A stretch of 64,000 bases of DNA, from the NCBI GenBank assembly GCA_046598415.1, contig JBKJIG010000081.1:6012-70011 (forward strand), read 5' to 3'. Numbering within the stretch: the first letter of the stretch is position 1; every line of letters begins with the position of its first letter. Shown here piece after piece: positions 1-9,696 of this stretch. The DNA is from VFJZ01 sp046598415 (GTDB lineage Bacteria > Actinomycetota > Thermoleophilia > Gaiellales > F1-60-MAGs149). The notes beneath the pieces were generated by a model. That model did no database searches. It had not been told where the DNA came from and saw only the letters and a program-made list of their open reading frames with translations. A program made the translations under genes and the position numbers.

Positions 1-196
1 CCAGCACCTCGCTCGGCGTGGTCGCCGGGAAGGTCAGCTCGGCGCGCACGGCCGTCGTGGCGGGAGCCTGCCCGGTGAGCCCGGTGACCGCGGCCGTGGT
101 GGGCGGAGGTTCGGGCGCGGTCACCGTCGGAGCCGCAGCGTTGCCCCCACCGCAACCAGCGACGACGAGAGCGATCAGGAGGGCCCACGTTCGCAT
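1..196 (-). CDS. lipoprotein, N-terminal part (cut by window edge)
   Basis: The first 65 codons of a secreted protein whose rest lies outside the window. It starts MRTWALLIALVVAGCGGG: a short positive N-terminus, a hydrophobic stretch and a lipobox (VAGC), so it should be processed by signal peptidase II and anchored through Cys15. A Pro/Thr/Ala-rich linker follows, then the start of a folded domain. The ATG at 196 is preceded at exactly 7 bases by TAGGAT (204-209, minus strand) with no Shine-Dalgarno sequence, so the mRNA is probably leaderless. The function of the mature domain cannot be judged from this fragment. Confidence 0.8.
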   Translation of the reverse strand, partial: MRTWALLIALVVAGCGGGNAAAPTVTAPEPPPTTAAVTGLTGQAPATTAVRAELTFPATTPSEVL

Positions 197-247
197 CGGT
201 CGAATCCTACTTTCCGGGGAACCGGCTGCCAGTAGTGTTCGAAGGGC

Positions 248-1066
248 GTGAGCGCGACCGTCTCCGACCTCATGGCCGATCTGGCCGCGCTGCGTCCCCG
301 GCCAGACCTGGGGGCGACGCTCTGGCGCCACCCGGCGCTGGTGCTGCGCTTCTACCAACCGGCCGCCGCGTTCGCGCTGCGCGCCACCGAGGGCCGGCGC
401 CGCGTGCTCGACGTCGGCTGCGGCTACGGCACCGTCGCGCTTGAGCTGGCCCGCGCCGGTCACGAGGTGACCGCGCTCGACGCCTCCGAGGAGACCTGCG
501 CTGTCACGCGCCGCACGCTCGCGGGGGTCGAGGCGACCGTCATCCACGCCTCGTTCGGCGCCGACGAGTTGCACGACGGCTCGTTCGACGCGATCCGCTT
601 CGGCCGCTCGCTGCATCACATGGACGACGTCGGCGCCGCCGCCGAGCGCGCCGCGCTGCTGCTGGCACCAGGCGGCGTGGTCGTGATCGACGAGTTCTGC
701 GCCGAGCGCATCGACCGCGCCACCGCCACGTGGCTGGCGTCGATCACCGGCTCGCTGACGCAGGCCGGCGTCGTGCCGGCGGGCACCGGCCTCACCGACG
801 CCGACGAGATCGTGCGCGTCTGGACCGACAAGCGGCAGCACCACAAGCTGATCGCCGGCGAGCAGATGTGGCGCGCGCTCGAGGCCCGGTTCGTGCTCGA
901 CGAGCCGCGCTGGTACGCGTACCTGTGGAAGGAGCCGGCCAAGCACGTCGCCGACGCGCAACGGGCCGCGCTGGTGGCGCATCAGGTGGAGGCCGCGGAG
1001 GCCGCCCTGATCGCAGCGGAGACCATCCCCGGCGTGGCGTTCCGCACGTCGGGCACCGTGCGCTGA
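248..1066 (+). CDS. class I SAM-dependent methyltransferase
   Basis: A 272-residue protein with the class I methyltransferase fold. Motif I (VLDVGCGYG, about residues 54-62) binds SAM, and an acidic residue ends the next strand (VTALDAS). A PGG turn (LLAPGGVVVIDEF) follows at the expected distance. It probably acts on a small molecule, because no RNA- or protein-binding extension is present; the substrate is unknown. It starts with GTG at 248, with GAAGGG just upstream as a weak ribosome binding site. It is divergent from the lipoprotein gene and convergent with the CoxG-like gene. Confidence 0.85.
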   Translation: MSATVSDLMADLAALRPRPDLGATLWRHPALVLRFYQPAAAFALRATEGRRRVLDVGCGYGTVALELARAGHEVTALDASEETCAVTRRTLAGVEATVIHASFGADELHDGSFDAIRFGRSLHHMDDVGAAAERAALLLAPGGVVVIDEFCAERIDRATATWLASITGSLTQAGVVPAGTGLTDADEIVRVWTDKRQHHKLIAGEQMWRALEARFVLDEPRWYAYLWKEPAKHVADAQRAALVAHQVEAAEAALIAAETIPGVAFRTSGTVR

Positions 1067-1079
1067 CGCACGGGCGGCG

Positions 1080-1604
1080 TCAGTCGTCCTTGCGGCGGAA
1101 GATCGAGCCGAGCACCGCGCCCATTCCCGGCGTCTCGGCGCGCACCGTCTCGCCGGTCTGGAGCGTCGCCTCGAGCGCCTTGGCCATCTCGCCGATCATG
1201 CGGGTCGTGACGTTCTCCATGATGCCGCGCCCCATCTGCGCGACGCGGCCGGAGACGAGGATGTCGCTCGACATCGTCACGCGGCTGCCGTCGCCGTCGG
1301 GCGCCACCGCCATCGACATCAGCGCCTGCGCCGTGCCCTGGCCCTTCTGGTCGGTGCCCTTGGCCTTCAGCACCGCCGTGCGCGCGACCGGGTCGGACTC
1401 GGTGATCTCGGCCGTGCCCTTGTAGGTGAGCGACATCGGACCCACCTTCACGGTCGCCCTGGCGTCGTAGGAGCCATCCTCGCGACGGCCGAGCACCTCC
1501 GCGCCGGGGATGGTCGGAGCGACGCGCTCGACGTCGGTCAGCAACTGGTAGACGTCATCCGGTGCGGCGGCGACGGTGAACTCGTTCTCGATGACGATGC
1601 CCAT
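1080..1604 (-). CDS. CoxG-like SRPBCC family protein
   Basis: A 174-residue protein of the CoxG (carbon monoxide dehydrogenase subunit G) branch of the SRPBCC/START-like fold. The start MGIVIENEFTVAAAPDDVYQ and the following LLTDVERVAPTIPGAEV match the family. CoxG proteins help recruit or supply molybdenum hydroxylases; many homologues, like this one, are not next to coxLMS, so a role in CO oxidation is not implied. The C-terminus has a Gly/Arg-rich tail rather than a clear membrane anchor. TAACCT lies 6 bases before the ATG, a likely leaderless start. Confidence 0.8.
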   Translation of the reverse strand: MGIVIENEFTVAAAPDDVYQLLTDVERVAPTIPGAEVLGRREDGSYDARATVKVGPMSLTYKGTAEITESDPVARTAVLKAKGTDQKGQGTAQALMSMAVAPDGDGSRVTMSSDILVSGRVAQMGRGIMENVTTRMIGEMAKALEATLQTGETVRAETPGMGAVLGSIFRRKDD

Positions 1605-1613
1605 CGGGTCAGG

Positions 1614-2489
1614 TTACCGCGGCAGCGCGAAGCGCGGGATGAGCGCGCTCGCCGCGACCTGCTCGCCCGGGGCCGCGAGGCCGATCGATGCGGCCAGCTC
1701 GCCGACCACCTGCTCGGCGGTCCGCCCGGCCGTGCGCAACGACTGCAACGTCTCGTCACCGTGACGCTTCGCCAGGCGCTCGCCGGTCGGGGCGCGCATC
1801 AGCGGCACGTGCGCGTACACCGGCACCGGCAGCCCGAGCAGGTGCTGCAGCAGCAGCTGACGTGGCGTCGACGACAACAGGTCGTCGCCGCGGAGCACGT
1901 GGGTGACGCCGATCGCGCCGTCGTCGACGACCACGGCCAGCTGGTACGCGTGCAGGCCGTCCGCGCGGCGCACCACGAAGTCGCCGCCCTCGGCCACGTC
2001 GCGCTCGCAGCGGCCGTGGACGAGATCGTCGAACACCATCACCTCGGGCTCAACCCGCAGCCGGAGGGCGGCGCGGCGGCCGGCCGCCCGCCGCTCCTCC
2101 CGCTCGGCGGCGGAGAGATTCCGGCACGTGCCGGGATAGACCGACTCGGGTCCGTGCGGCGCCGACGCGGCCCGCACCTCGGCCCGGGTGCAGAAGCACT
2201 CGTACACGACGCCTGCCGCGACCAGCCGCTCGAGCGCCTCATCGTAGACCGCGCCACGCTCCGACTGGCGCTGCTGCTCGCAGTCCCAGTCGAGCCCGAG
2301 CCACGCCAGGTCGTCGCGCAGCGGCGCCTCCCACTCCGGGCGACAGCGGTCGCGGTCGAGGTCCTCGATGCGGAGCGCGATGCGCCCGCTCGCCGCGCGC
2401 GCCTGCAGCCACGCGAGCAGCGCCGTCCGCGCGTTGCCGAGGTGCATGTGGCCCGAGGGCGAGGGTGCGTACCTGCCGAGCATTACCAT
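1614..2489 (-). CDS. gluQ: glutamyl-Q tRNA(Asp) synthetase
   Basis: A 291-residue GluRS-like enzyme without the anticodon-binding domain. It charges glutamate onto the queuosine base of tRNA-Asp. Seen here: RYAPSPSGHMHLGN (HIGH-type motif), RIEDLDRDR, zinc-ligand cysteines in YECFCTR and YPGTCR, and ERLAKRHGDE near the C-terminus in the KMSKS position. Length fits the family (about 290-300). The ATG at 2483 (MLGRYAP) is an equally possible start. The start overlaps the -10 hexamer of the divergent SUI1 gene, so the two promoters are intertwined. Confidence 0.9.
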   Translation of the reverse strand: MVMLGRYAPSPSGHMHLGNARTALLAWLQARAASGRIALRIEDLDRDRCRPEWEAPLRDDLAWLGLDWDCEQQRQSERGAVYDEALERLVAAGVVYECFCTRAEVRAASAPHGPESVYPGTCRNLSAAEREERRAAGRRAALRLRVEPEVMVFDDLVHGRCERDVAEGGDFVVRRADGLHAYQLAVVVDDGAIGVTHVLRGDDLLSSTPRQLLLQHLLGLPVPVYAHVPLMRAPTGERLAKRHGDETLQSLRTAGRTAEQVVGELAASIGLAAPGEQVAASALIPRFALPR

Positions 2490-2496
2490 CCGGATC

Positions 2497-2823
2497 GTGT
2501 CGAACAGCCGACCTGTCTACTCCACCGACGGCGGCGACCTGCGCCGCACCGCCGGCGAGCGCCGCCTGCCGCCGGCCGCGCCCACCGGCGACGGCATCGT
2601 GCGCATCTTCCGCGAGAAGGGCGGCCGCGGCGGCAAGGTCGTCACCGTGGTGCGCGGCCTCGACCCCGGCCTGCTGAAGACGGTCGCGAGCGACCTGAAG
2701 AAGCTGTGCGGGTCGGGCGGCGCCGTGAAGGGCGACGCCGTCGAGATCCAGGGCGACCACCGCGACAAGGTCGCCGATCGCCTGCGCGGCCAGGGCCACA
2801 CCGTCAAGCTCGCCGGCGGCTGA
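2497..2823 (+). CDS. SUI1/eIF1-family translation initiation factor (YciH-like)
   Basis: A 108-residue protein with the SUI1 fold: GDGIVRIFREKGGRGGKVVT, then the LKKLCGSGGAVK segment and GDHRDKVADRLRGQGHTVK. Bacterial SUI1/YciH proteins bind the 30S subunit and are thought to tune start-site fidelity or stress translation. The start is GTG at 2497 because TACCAT (2484-2489) ends exactly 7 bases upstream and no ribosome binding site is visible; longer in-frame versions would run through the gluQ gene. A leaderless mRNA is itself a substrate on which such factors act. Confidence 0.87.
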   Translation: MSNSRPVYSTDGGDLRRTAGERRLPPAAPTGDGIVRIFREKGGRGGKVVTVVRGLDPGLLKTVASDLKKLCGSGGAVKGDAVEIQGDHRDKVADRLRGQGHTVKLAGG

Positions 2824-2855
2824 CCCCGCCGGTCCCGACCAGGGCTGAGGATGGC

Positions 2856-3692
2856 TCAGCCGATCCGTTCCAGCAGACCGGTCAGCGCCGCCGGGTCGGG
2901 GCCGGGCTCACCGCACGATCCCAGCACCCGGCCGTACCCCTCGAGCGCCGGGCCGTGGTAGTCGGAGCCGCCCGTGGCGAACAGCCCGTGCTGCGCCGCC
3001 AGCGCCGCGTACGCGGCCTGCTCGGAAACCGGCGTGTCGCCGCGGTACGCCTCGACGGCGTCGAGCCCGCACGGGACCAGCGCCGCGACCAGTTCGCCCA
3101 GCCCCGCGGCGTCGAGCAGCAGCGTGCCCGGATGGGCGATCGACGCGGCGCCGCCCGCGGCCTTGATCAGTCGCACCGACTCCTCCGGTCCCAGCGCACC
3201 GGCGGCCACGTAGGCCGGCGCCGCGGAGCCGAGGTAGCGGTCGAAGGCGTCGCCGATATCGGTGCAGTAGCCGGCGGCGACCATGGCGGCGGCGATGTGC
3301 GGCCGGCCGACGCGACCGGTGGCGCGTGCACGCACATCGGCCTCCCCGACCGGCACGTCGAGGGCGGCGAGCCGCGCCAGGATCTGCGCGTTGCGGCGCT
3401 CGCGCGAGCCCGCGATCTCGTCCATGCGGGCCATCAGCTCGGGCGGTGCGGCCTCCCGGAAGTAGCCCAGCAGGTGGAACGTGCCGCGCTCGACGAGCAC
3501 CGACAGCTCGATGCCCGGCACGACGGCCACGCCGAGCGTCTCGCCGGCGGCCATGGCCGCCGCGCAGCCCTGCACGGTGTCGTGGTCGGTGAGCGCGAGC
3601 GTGGTGACGCCGACGGCGGCCGCGCGGGCGACGAGATCGGCGGGATCGAGCACGCCGTCGGATGCCGTCGAGTGCGCGTGGAGCTCGATCAC
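2856..3692 (-). CDS. PHP-domain phosphoesterase (YciV-like)
   Basis: A 278-residue PHP-superfamily metallophosphoesterase. It begins MIELHAHSTASDG, carrying the HxH metal pair, followed by ALTDHDTV (D-H-D ligands), a middle helical insertion (GVAVVPGIEL), AHPGT and a C-terminal GSDYHGP. These are the classical PHP motifs in order. Relatives include RNase AM/YciV, which acts on 3',5'-bisphosphonucleotides and short RNA 5' ends; the substrate here is not certain. GTG at 3692 was chosen because the HxH motif follows at once and the upstream frame is the shadow of the opposite gene. Confidence 0.87.
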   Translation of the reverse strand: MIELHAHSTASDGVLDPADLVARAAAVGVTTLALTDHDTVQGCAAAMAAGETLGVAVVPGIELSVLVERGTFHLLGYFREAAPPELMARMDEIAGSRERRNAQILARLAALDVPVGEADVRARATGRVGRPHIAAAMVAAGYCTDIGDAFDRYLGSAAPAYVAAGALGPEESVRLIKAAGGAASIAHPGTLLLDAAGLGELVAALVPCGLDAVEAYRGDTPVSEQAAYAALAAQHGLFATGGSDYHGPALEGYGRVLGSCGEPGPDPAALTGLLERIG

Positions 3693-3734
3693 GAGCGGAC
3701 ACCGTATCGCGCCCGTCGGCGTACGATACGGCCC

Positions 3735-4034
3735 GTGGCGGAGCAGCGAACAGGGACGATCTTGCCGCTCCCGGCCGGCGCGCGGCAGCCGCTCGACGTG
3801 TACGTCAACGGCGTCGCCCAGGCGGAGGGCACCGACTACGCGTTCCGCGACGGGGCGATCCACTTCACGAAGCCGCTCGACGCGGGCCGCTCCGAGGGTC
3901 TGTGGAAGAAGCTCGTGATGTCCACCGCCGGCGTCGGGTACTACAACCGCGGCGACTCGATCGACGTGCACCTGCATCGCGCGGACGGCAGCGCGACGGT
4001 CCTCTCCGGCAAGCGGGTCGAGCCCGCCGCATGA
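3735..4034 (+). CDS. conserved hypothetical, 99 aa
   Basis: A small beta-rich protein that I do not recognise. It reads like a single immunoglobulin-like or carbohydrate-binding sandwich (LDVYVNGVAQAEGTDYAFRD, then IHFTKPLDAGR). It lacks a signal peptide. The GTG at 3735 lies exactly 7 bases after TACGAT (3722-3727), giving a leaderless start. Its TGA overlaps the ATG of nudC (ATGA), so the two are translationally coupled and probably act in one transcript. Confidence 0.7.
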   Translation: MAEQRTGTILPLPAGARQPLDVYVNGVAQAEGTDYAFRDGAIHFTKPLDAGRSEGLWKKLVMSTAGVGYYNRGDSIDVHLHRADGSATVLSGKRVEPAA

Positions 4035-4831
4035 GCTTCGAGCCGCTGGTCGACCTGCCGGGCGCCCACGAGCCGGACGCGCTGGCGTTCGCCTTCAGCG
4101 GCGACCGCATGCTGGCGCGCGACGGTCTGCCGCTGACGGCCGCGGAACTGGACGGCATCGCGCCGCTGCCGCTCGGACGACTGGACGGGCGGCTGTGCCT
4201 GGCGTACGAGCTGCCCGCCGGCTACGAGCCGGGGCCCGGGCTCGAGCTCGAGCACCTCCGGCCGCTGTGGGGTCGGCTGGAAGATCCGCTCTGGACGCTC
4301 GCCGGCCGGGCGCTGCAGACCGTCGCCTGGTACCGCGACCACGCGTTCTGCGGCCGCTGCGGCACGCCCACCGAGCGGCTCGCGGGCGAGCGGGCGCGCG
4401 GCTGTCCCAGCTGCGGGCTGACGGCCTACCCGCGCCTGGCGCCGGCCGTGATCGTGCTGATCGAGCGCGACGGCGAGGCGTTGCTCTGCCACGGCGTGCG
4501 GTTCCCCGGCAAGATGTACTCGTGCCTGGCGGGCTTCGTCGAGCCCGGCGAGTCGCTCGAGGAGTGCGTCCACCGCGAGATCGGCGAGGAGGCCGGCATC
4601 GAGGTCACCGACGTCCGGTACTCGGCCTCGCAGCCGTGGCCGTTCCCGCACTCGCTGATGGTCGGCTTCTTCGCGACCTACGCGGGCGGCGAGCTGAAGC
4701 TCGACCCGTCGGAGATCGTCGACGGCGGCTGGTTCCGCCCCGACGACCTGCCCGCACTGCCGCCCTATCCGTCGATCGCGCGCCGGCTGATCGACGAGTG
4801 GCTGACGCGGGCAGGCGTCAGCCCCACGTGA
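4031..4831 (+). CDS. nudC: NAD+ diphosphatase / NADH pyrophosphatase
   Basis: A 266-residue Nudix hydrolase that cleaves NAD(H) to NMN(H) and AMP; NudC proteins also remove NAD caps from RNA. Seen: an N-terminal domain; a zinc ribbon (CGRCGTPTERL then CPSCG, about residues 117-137); the Nudix box GFVEPGESLEECVHREIGEE; and the NudC-specific SQPWPFPHSLM that recognises NADH. All catalytic glutamates are present. Start ATG at 4031 overlaps the upstream stop. The 3' end overlaps the convergent hypothetical gene by 14 bases. Confidence 0.93.
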   Translation: MSFEPLVDLPGAHEPDALAFAFSGDRMLARDGLPLTAAELDGIAPLPLGRLDGRLCLAYELPAGYEPGPGLELEHLRPLWGRLEDPLWTLAGRALQTVAWYRDHAFCGRCGTPTERLAGERARGCPSCGLTAYPRLAPAVIVLIERDGEALLCHGVRFPGKMYSCLAGFVEPGESLEECVHREIGEEAGIEVTDVRYSASQPWPFPHSLMVGFFATYAGGELKLDPSEIVDGGWFRPDDLPALPPYPSIARRLIDEWLTRAGVSPT

Positions 4832-5327
4832 GCTCGACGGCGGCCAGCACCGCGTCGCCGTCGTCGCTCTCCACCGGTGCGACCACCCGCAGCGCCGTCG
4901 ATCCGCGCCGCACCTGGATGTCCTTCTCCGCCGCCTCGGGCGCGACGACCGACACGGTCGGCACCTGACCCGCCAGACGGCGCAGGCCGAGCGCGTCGGA
5001 ACGGGCGCCCTCGATGATGTAGAAGCACGCCAGCGCCAGCGCGATCAGGTACGGGTTGTCGCGATCGTCGCCGTACGCGAGGCGGCCTCGAGCACGTTGC
5101 GTGACGTCGACCAGGAACGGCAGCAGCGACGGGTCGATGCGGCCCGATCGGTGGGTCGGCTGCACCTCGGGATCGCTGCCGCGCTCGAACAGCACGGCGA
5201 CCGGGGCCGCGGACAGCACGTAGTGCCCGCGCGTCTCGTGCGGCTCGATCGCGAACGCCAGGCGCGCAGCCAGCCGGGCGGTCTCCTCCGCGAGCTGGTC
5301 GGCGAGTTCCTCTTCGGACTCGGACAC
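4818..5327 (-). CDS. conserved hypothetical, 169 aa
   Basis: A cytoplasmic protein with no family I can name. The N-terminal third is an acidic helix (SESEEELADQLAEETARL); the middle has NPYLIALALACFYIIEGA, a hydrophobic helix probably buried rather than membrane-spanning; and the C-terminus is beta-rich. GTG at 5327 is favoured because GATACT ends 6 bases upstream and the longer frame crosses the ftsH start. It is divergent from ftsH and convergent with nudC. Confidence 0.65.
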   Translation of the reverse strand: MSESEEELADQLAEETARLAARLAFAIEPHETRGHYVLSAAPVAVLFERGSDPEVQPTHRSGRIDPSLLPFLVDVTQRARGRLAYGDDRDNPYLIALALACFYIIEGARSDALGLRRLAGQVPTVSVVAPEAAEKDIQVRRGSTALRVVAPVESDDGDAVLAAVELTWG

Positions 5328-5379
5328 GTCCCAAGTATCGACGGCACCGGGTCGGCGAGCGCCGGGTACAGTGACTCCC

Positions 5380-7389
<2,010 letters not shown>

Positions 7390-7484
7390 CAGGCCCTCGG
7401 CGCCGATCCGCGCGCGGTCCGCGCGCGGACCGCGTCATCTGTGGTCCCGGCGCGCGACCTTTGCGCGATCCGGGCGTCTTCCGT

Positions 7485-7532
7485 TCTGGGGTCAGACCCC
7501 AGAAAACGCCTTTCCGGGGTCTGACCCCGGAA
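7485..7532. repeat. paired GGGGTC palindromes
   Basis: Two perfect odd-length palindromes lie 8 bases apart in the convergent ftsH/hutI gap: TCTGGGGTCAGACCCCAGA (7485-7503) and a 21-base one at 7512-7532 with core GGGGTCTGACCCC. The cores differ only in the central base (A versus T), so they are inverted copies of each other. They could fold into one long or two short hairpins. Dispersed repeats with this core occur in many bacterial genomes. A terminator or boundary role between the convergent genes is inferred. Confidence 0.75.
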
Positions 7533-7571
7533 CGCGGGACGCACGAGAACACACCGGAGACGCACGGCCAC

Positions 7572-8750
7572 TCAGAGGACTCGGGCGGGCACCTCGCCCA
7601 GGTGGTAGCACGACATGCGCCAGTCGGGGTCGTCGATCAGGACGATGTCGGCGGTGAATCCAGGGGCCAGCTGCCCGACCTCGTCCGACAGTCCCAGCAC
7701 CGCGGCTGGGGCGACGGTAGCGGCGTGCAAGGCCTCGGCACACGAGAGGTGAAGCTGCGTGCAGGCCAGGTTCATGACGGCCAGCAGGGACTCCGCCGGC
7801 GCCGAGCCGGGGTTGAAGTCGGTGGCGAGCACCACCCGCGCGCCGGCGTCGGCCAGCGCCCGGGCGGGCGGCATCGGCAGGTCGAGGTACAGCGCGCAGA
7901 GCGGCAGGCAGACCGCGGCCACGCCCGACTCGGCCAGCAACCGCACGCCGCCGGGCCCCGTCTGCTCGAGGTGGTCGACCGACGCCGCGCCGAGCTCGAC
8001 GGCCAGCGGGATCGCGCCGCACTCCGAGAACTGGTCGCCGTGGATGCGCAGCGCCAGCCCGCGCTCGCGCGCTGCGACGAGGAATGGCCGGCACTCGTCC
8101 GCCGAGAACGCGCCGCGCTCCAGGAAGCAGTCGGCCGCGGTCGCGAGCCCCTCGCAGGCCGGCAGGATCTCGTCGATCGCCAGGCGGACGAACTCCTCGG
8201 CCGACGACGCCTCGGGCGGCAGCGCGTGCAGCGCCAGGCACGTGCCCGTCACGCGCACGCCCGCGGCGGCACCCGCGGCGTGGGCGGCGCGCAGCATGAC
8301 CGCCTCGCTGACGGCGTCGAGGCCGTAGCCCGACTTGACCTCGGCCGTGGTCGTCCCGAGCGCGCGCATGCGCTGCAACCGGCGAGTGGCGGCGGCCACC
8401 AGCTCTGCCTCGGAGGCGGCGCGGACGGCGGCGACGGTCGCCTTGATGCCGCCCCCGGCTGCGGCGATCTGCTCGTACGGCTGGCCCTGCGCGCGGCGGT
8501 CGAACTCGTCCACCCGCGACCCGGCCCAGACGGCGTGCGTGTGGCAGTCGACGAGCCCCGGGACGGCGCTCATGCCGCGCCCGTCGATCACGGTCGTCCC
8601 CGCTGCGGACTCGGCCGACCGCAGCACCTCGTCGCGCGGTCCCGCAGCCACGATGCGGCCGGCGCGCACCACGATCGCGGCGTCGCGGTAGACGACGGTG
8701 GGCGTCGCGATGCTCGCAAGGTTGTCGATCACGAGGTCGCCGGCGTGCAT
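7572..8750 (-). CDS. hutI: imidazolonepropionase
   Basis: A 392-residue amidohydrolase that opens imidazolone-5-propionate to formiminoglutamate in histidine degradation. Seen: metal site PGLVDCHTHAVWAGSR, substrate loop EVKSGYGLD, IHGDQFSECGA, VDHLEQT and the late ATDFNPGSAP, all as in HutI. Length fits (about 400). ATG at 8750 is chosen because the longer frame covers the divergent metF gene; CATACT lies 6 bases upstream. No hutH, hutU or hutG lies beside it, so the rest of the pathway must be elsewhere or absent. Confidence 0.93.
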   Translation of the reverse strand: MHAGDLVIDNLASIATPTVVYRDAAIVVRAGRIVAAGPRDEVLRSAESAAGTTVIDGRGMSAVPGLVDCHTHAVWAGSRVDEFDRRAQGQPYEQIAAAGGGIKATVAAVRAASEAELVAAATRRLQRMRALGTTTAEVKSGYGLDAVSEAVMLRAAHAAGAAAGVRVTGTCLALHALPPEASSAEEFVRLAIDEILPACEGLATAADCFLERGAFSADECRPFLVAARERGLALRIHGDQFSECGAIPLAVELGAASVDHLEQTGPGGVRLLAESGVAAVCLPLCALYLDLPMPPARALADAGARVVLATDFNPGSAPAESLLAVMNLACTQLHLSCAEALHAATVAPAAVLGLSDEVGQLAPGFTADIVLIDDPDWRMSCYHLGEVPARVL

Positions 8751-8811
8751 CCGCCGAGTATGCCCGTCCGGAGCGCCGGGCGCCTCCGCGTCGTGCACTA
8801 ACCTGCCGGTC

Positions 8812-9696
8812 GTGAACGTCACGGAGTTGATCGCCTCCTCCCGCCCGTGCTTCTCGTTCGAGTTCTTCCCGCCCCGCGACGACGCCGGCGTGGAGCAGCT
8901 GCTCGAGACGATGCGGCTGCTGCGCACGCTCGACCCGGCCTTCGTGTCGGTCACGTTCGGCGCCGGCGGCTCCACCCGGGCGCGCACTGCCGACCTGGTG
9001 GTGCGCCTCCGCAAGGAGGTCGACATCGAGGCGATGGCGCACTTCTCGTGCGTCGGATCGACCCGCGAGGAGCTGCGCGAGGCGCTGCAGCGCATGCGCG
9101 AGTCGGGCATCTCGTCGGTGCTCGCGCTGCGCGGCGACGCGCCGCGCGACCAGACCGACTGGACGCCCGCCCCGGGCGGCCTCTCCCACGCGAGCGACCT
9201 GGTGACCCTGCTGCGCGAGGAGTTCGACTTCGCGGTCGGCGCGGCGTGCCATCCGGAGAAGCACCCCGAGGCGCCCGATCCTGCCACCGACCTGGCCTAC
9301 CTGCGCCGCAAGGTCGAGGCGGGCACCGAGTTCCTGATCACGCAGCTGTTCTTCGACAACGCGAGCTACTTCACGTTCGTCCAGCGCGCCCGCGAGGCCG
9401 GGATCATGGTGCCGATCCTGCCGGGGATCATGCCGATCACGAACGTCGAGCAGATCGAGCGCTTCACCAAGCTGTGCGGCGCGATCATTCCGGCCCCGCT
9501 CCAGGAGGCGCTCGAGATGCGCCGCGGCAACGAGCGGGCCGTCCAGGACTTCGGCGTCGCCTACGCGACGCTGCAGTGCGCCGAGCTGCTGCGCAAGGGC
9601 GCGCCCGGCATCCACTTCTACACGCTCAACCGCTCGACCGCGACGGCCTCGATCCTTCGGGCCCTGCGCCTGCACGAGCCATGGCGCCTGACATGA
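8812..9696 (+). CDS. metF: methylenetetrahydrofolate reductase
   Basis: A 294-residue flavoprotein of the MetF TIM barrel. It reduces 5,10-methylene-THF to 5-methyl-THF for methionine synthesis. Seen: FSFEFFPPR near the N-terminus, VSVTFGAGGSTR, LALRGDAPRD and FLITQLFFDN, all characteristic. GTG at 8812 is exactly 7 bases after TAACCT (8799-8804) with no ribosome binding site, so it is probably leaderless. Its stop overlaps the ATG of the next gene (ATGA). Confidence 0.95.
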   Translation: MNVTELIASSRPCFSFEFFPPRDDAGVEQLLETMRLLRTLDPAFVSVTFGAGGSTRARTADLVVRLRKEVDIEAMAHFSCVGSTREELREALQRMRESGISSVLALRGDAPRDQTDWTPAPGGLSHASDLVTLLREEFDFAVGAACHPEKHPEAPDPATDLAYLRRKVEAGTEFLITQLFFDNASYFTFVQRAREAGIMVPILPGIMPITNVEQIERFTKLCGAIIPAPLQEALEMRRGNERAVQDFGVAYATLQCAELLRKGAPGIHFYTLNRSTATASILRALRLHEPWRLT

